From Tranzscheliella williamsii (taxonomy: Eukaryota; Basidiomycota; Ustilaginomycetes; Ustilaginales; Ustilaginaceae), in contig JALBYF010000007.1 in assembly GCA_023212725.1 (NCBI GenBank), positions 62,001-126,000 on the forward strand: DNA of 64,000 bases, read 5' to 3'. A program made the position numbers and the translations under genes. Below are positions 60,141 through 64,000 of the stretch, piece by piece; the first letter of the stretch is position 1, and each line of letters starts with the position of its first letter. The notes below the pieces were generated by a model. That model saw only the letters and a program-made list of their open reading frames with translations. It was not told the DNA's origin and did not search any database.

Positions 60141-62139
60141 GATTCCTGGAGGCCTATAGAGGGGTCATACGTGGAGGCAGAGGAGGCAGGGCTGGACTGA
60201 GGCGCTGTCAAGTATATTGGCGTTCGCATGTAGCCTCGAAGGGTTACTGCTTAGGTTGGCGGCGGGAAAGGTGGCGAAAGAAATTCTCTAAACGCTTCTA
60301 CGTCCGCAGCCGGATATCAAGGGGAGTAAAGCAGATGACGAGCGCGAGGGTAGGAGGTGGAAGGAGAAGAGCGGAGACCGGTTGGCAGTCGAACGAGCTG
60401 TCGAGATCTCGAAGATGGTCGCTCAGAGGCAGAGATGTCAGACAGGCAACTTCGAACCAACGCTGACTGGGGAAATGGCAGTAAATAGGCCCAGTTGAAA
60501 TGCTGCTCAAACACTGTGGAAGTTGGCGCGTGTTGCAAGTGTTGGTCTCGTTGGGCGCTTTTGTACACCGCGATTCTAGTCACGTGATCTCACTCTCCAA
60601 CAACCGATTTACCGTGCGTTTGGCTTCGGCAGTCACAAGCACGGCTTTTCGTCCCGACCAAGGGAGGCGCTCTGTTGCACTCAGTATGGACCAACGTGCT
60701 CGGCGCTGGCAGACCGACGAGGAAACTCTGAGCCGTCATCTATACCGCTTTCCCATTACCGTCTTTCCGCGAAAGCGGAGGCGGCTGTCCGTGGGTCGGC
60801 CAACCTCCACCCTTTCTCATGCTCTTGCCTCTTATGCCGCAATCCCGACATTTCCGATTTCCGAAATATGAGTCCTCCGCCTTTTTCTTCTTTGCGAGGA
60901 TCTGCTAAACGCCTCATAATACATGCGCTTTTACCGTACGATGGATCCTCTGTATGGACCTGGGCATATACGGGAAAGCGTGCAGTTTGAGCGACTTTAG
61001 TGGCGTTGACATGATCGGTCGGTGGCGAGTTGGCTATATAGAGGAAGGGATGATGCTGGCGCTGTACGCACCCATGCATGTTCCTGTGCCGCCTTTTTTC
61101 GTACGTGACGCCTTGGTGTAATTAAGCAATATCCTGTACTGAGCCATCCGCTTCTTTTGCCGCCTCTAGGCGCCCATCAGCGGGTTGCTTGCTGTATCGC
61201 TGTGTTATCTGCCCGTATGGGGGCCGAGACCAGTGCCCATGCTACTTCCTTGGACGGGTGCCCACCTCTGTCTATCCAGTGGGGTTAACCCTTGACAGCG
61301 GAATGTGTTGCACGCCCCCTATCGCGGCCGAAACGTCTCGAAAAATTCGATTCGAGCCGGATGATTGTCCGAGATCCGCTTGCACGCTTTGGTTGGATGG
61401 CGTAAAGGGATGGGAGCGCAGATGGCTCGCAAGCCACCAACGTACGAGAAGTTAGGCAATCTTATGCCGGCCGCTAGAATGGTGATTTGTGAAATTGGGA
61501 TTTCTCACGCCAAAGCTTCCTAGCCACAGGCAAAGGCCTGGATGGATGAGCGGCCGAATGATTGCGTTGCAACTGCGACTAAGCCGGATGGATGCCATGA
61601 GGAGAAGCTTGCATGGATGGATGGATGCCTTACGCTCCTGACAATACCTTGCTCTCCTCATGCCCTGCTCTGCTTGACGTTGACCAGGTCCCTACTTTTC
61701 CTCTAGTCATCATTCTGTATCTGACCGACCACGGCGAGGCGTCGCTTTCTTTCACCCCCTCCCCACATCACCTCGCCTCGTCTGAGCGATTGCCAGTTTG
61801 GGCCGCTAAATTCCGCTGTGATCCTCTTGAGCTCGCCGTTGCCGCAACACTTGCCTTAATCATTCCGCAATCGGCGCGAGATCAGCATTGCTCCCCGTTG
61901 CATCCGCTCAGCGTCTTTTGTCCCGGATCAATCGATCTGAGCCGACCGCACCGTCATTTGGGCTCGCTTGCCTTCTTTTGCCCCCGGTCTCCTCTGCAGG
62001 CCACTGCTGCCAGCAGCAGTCTACGTGTGCTGTTCGCCTCTGTCAAGACTTGTCTACACCATTCAGCGGCACCTTTCTGTAAGGCTACATCTCACACTAG
62101 GCAGCGTGATCGGCTCAGCATCCGCCCATCCACCCGACT
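60141..62139. other. Divergent intergenic region ~2 kb
   Basis: Shared upstream DNA of the BRCT gene and ADA1. A GGAT-rich run (GCATGGATGGATGGATGCC) lies at about 61611-61628 and a pyrimidine-rich leader precedes ADA1 (about 61640-62060). No supported gene or RNA. Confidence 0.45.
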
Positions 62140-64000
62140 ATGGTGAATCTCGCACGGGAGATGAGCACTGCTACCACCGCCAGAGGCTCCTCCCACCAAC
62201 CCGTCCGTGCCGACACTCTCGACCTCAAGCAGAAGCTTGCCGTCGCTCTTGGCCAGAATGGCGCTCGGTACTGGCAAACGCTTATCCAGTTCTTCAAGGG
62301 GGCCCTGGATCGCTCCGAGTTCGAGGCGCTGGCTCACAAATCTTTGAAGCCCGAGCATGGTAAGCTGTCCGAGGGACTGTCCTATTCTTCCTTCACTTTT
62401 TCCAGGCCCTGGCACTGACCATCCGCCTCTGTCCCGCTCCTTTCCTCAGTACACTTACATAACGCCTTGATCTTAGGGATGCTTTACAATGCGAGCGCCG
62501 ATGTTCCCGGGCCATCTTCGAGCAGAACTTCTCGCAGAGTGACTCGGATCCTTCCGGATGGCACAAGCGTCACCGAAGAGGAAGACGAAGAGCCAAGCAG
62601 GAAGCGTCTGCGCACCCTCGTTGCCGGTCTCCCACGGAAGGAGCGCCTACGGCTCAAGAATCTCGAAAAGGCCGGCAAGCTCGGCGCCAATGCTATCGGA
62701 GGAGCTTCAGGTCTGGGGTGGGCAGGTTCCGCCGCTGACATGCTTGAGAAGAAGCGGAAAGACGAGGAGAAGCGCAAGGTGGTCGAGGATCGCCGAAAGG
62801 TGAGGCAGTACAAGAGCGCCATTGGTGCTCGCGACTGGAAAGGCGAAGCTGTTCAAGCGGCCCAACAGATCACATCTGTCCGTAGCAAGTTGTCGTTCTG
62901 TAAGTTTCACGACTGGCTCGCCCTTGCTTGACCTCGTTCTACCCAGGCCCGTTCTGAGCGTGACTTTTTCCCTCCGTAGCCGCCCAACAAGCTATTGCAA
63001 GGGCTTTGCAAGCACCATTGTGCGTTGAATCCAAGCAGCTCCCAGATGTGGAAAGTCTTAGGGATCGGATGACACTGCTCGCTGTAGAGACCGGTGTACC
63101 GGGTGGCGTTCAGTCACAGGCGGCAGCGGTGGTGCTTTGCGCTTTGCAAAACCACCTGCAAAACGTTGCCAGCAGCATCATTACCAAGATCCGAGCCAAT
63201 CGACCGGACGGCATTCGCACCAACGAACCGCTGCGTCCCGCTTCCGAATTTCTTGATATGGATCCGAGCGCCTACATGCCAGCCAGCTTTCCTACCTCGC
63301 CTCCTCCCGTTCCCATGGAGCTGGATGATAGCGCACCCCCATCTGCACAGAGCAGTCCTCATCGCAATATGCGCTCAATGCAGTCCGACGCCTCGTCAAG
63401 AACCAGTGCATCAGGCGCCGGGATGTCGTTGGCCGACGCATCCATGCTTTCCTTAGCTAGCACCGCACCCACCAGCCTTGCAGGGCCATCGTCGCCCTCT
63501 ATCCGCGATGGAGATAGCAGCCAGCTGCAGGACAGCTCTTTCGGCAACAGTTCGGCCGCCGACGGTGAAGAAAGGAACGGCAAAAGCGCTCTCAAGCGCT
63601 CCCGCACTGCCATGCAAGGCGGCCAAGACGGTACGGACAGGCTGACTGTCTCTGACATGGCTTTCTTGCTCGAGGTGGCGCCTACTTCTGTCGTTGAGCC
63701 CATGGGTCAGGGGACGCAGGAAAAGATGCTGGCTCCAGAGTGGGATGTCGATCTGGATGGCTCGGCTGTAGATCCCGAGCGACATCTAGCGCACGCTGCG
63801 CGCCTTGCCGCCACTGCAAAACTCAGCGATGCAGGCCACGATACCTCTGTCCGGAGCCGCTTTGTGATCGACCAGTCCGGGCCGCTTCGTCTTCTCGACC
63901 GCAAGTCGCTGGCCGAGAACGAAGCGCGTGGGCGGCCCACCAAAGGCGGCCTCTCGATACCCGAGTACAAGAAAACCAAGGCCCACTCAGATCCCAACAG
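62140..64000 (+). CDS. ADA1: SAGA subunit Ada1/Hfi1 (C-terminus cut by window edge), three exons so far
   Basis: Exons 62140-62359, 62450-62899 and 62980 to beyond 64000, with introns of 90 and 80 bp (donors GTAAGC and GTAAGT, acceptors CTCAG and CGTAG). Both junctions are phase 1 and preserve the frame. The N-terminus carries the SAGA-Tad1 domain: LDLKQKLAVALGQNGARYWQ, LIQFFKGALDRSEFEALAHKSL, then across intron 1 VHLHNALILGMLYNA, the LHN-x-L-I block of the family. This block appears only when the intron is removed. Exon 2 is basic (PSRKRLRTL, KKRKDEEKRKVVEDRRK), and exon 3 is Ser/Pro-rich. Ada1 is a core structural subunit of the SAGA histone acetyltransferase co-activator. Met1 (62140) or Met8 could start. 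The C-terminus lies outside the window. Confidence 0.88.

Noticed and set aside
60690..60871. Small plus-strand ORF starting MDQRARRWQTDEE
   Set aside because: Sixty residues without homology signal, overlapped by an equally long opposite-strand ORF; no evidence of coding.

Overview
The window is nuclear DNA of a filamentous or dimorphic basidiomycete. Three things point to a smut-type (Ustilaginomycotina) genome. Most genes are single long ORFs. The few introns are short (about 60-120 bp), with GTRNGY donors and CTRAY branch points. The protein set is a standard fungal housekeeping set encoded with C/G-rich third positions. Genus and species cannot be read from the sequence alone.

Layout, left to right (strand in brackets): YME2-like mitochondrial inner-membrane protein (-, C-terminus cut by the window edge); a large P-loop NTPase with a C-terminal nuclease-like domain (-); a MITE-like inverted-repeat element; mitochondrial threonyl-tRNA synthetase (+); Mn-type CDF metal transporter (-); nucleoporin Nic96 (-); endosomal Na+/H+ exchanger Nhx1 (+); 6-phosphogluconolactonase (+); a Rab7-like GTPase with a huge internal insertion (-); PI4P 5-kinase Mss4 (-); a CENP-H-like kinetochore protein (-); a small thaumatin-like secreted protein (+); Sfr1/Mei5-like recombination factor (-); Avl9 (+); fibrillarin Nop1 (-); gamma-tubulin (+); TAF6 (+); a 35-36 bp minisatellite; LSM2 (-, four exons, no long ORF); cytosolic tryptophanyl-tRNA synthetase (+); a roughly 4 kb gene-poor stretch; an SRPK kinase (+); an unknown protein (-); a microcephalin-like BRCT protein (-); and SAGA subunit Ada1/Hfi1 (+, cut by the window edge).

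Genes are close together in divergent or convergent pairs, each with its own presumed promoter. There are no operons. Functions fall into mitochondrial upkeep (YME2, MST1), membrane traffic and ion balance (CDF transporter, NHX1, Rab7-like GTPase, MSS4, AVL9), RNA processing (NOP1, LSM2, SRPK), transcription (TAF6, ADA1), and chromosome biology (gamma-tubulin, CENP-H-like, SFR1-like, BRCT protein).

The accessory-looking parts are the P-loop/nuclease gene with its neighbouring MITE-like element (3.0-6.8 kb), the thaumatin-like secreted gene (30.2-30.9 kb), the minisatellite (42.8-43.3 kb) and the gene-poor 46.3-50.2 kb stretch. The strongest candidates for new biology are the NTPase-nuclease protein and the Rab7-like GTPase with about 365 extra residues between its G4 and G5 motifs. 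No rRNA gene, CRISPR array, viral gene or convincing tRNA gene was found.
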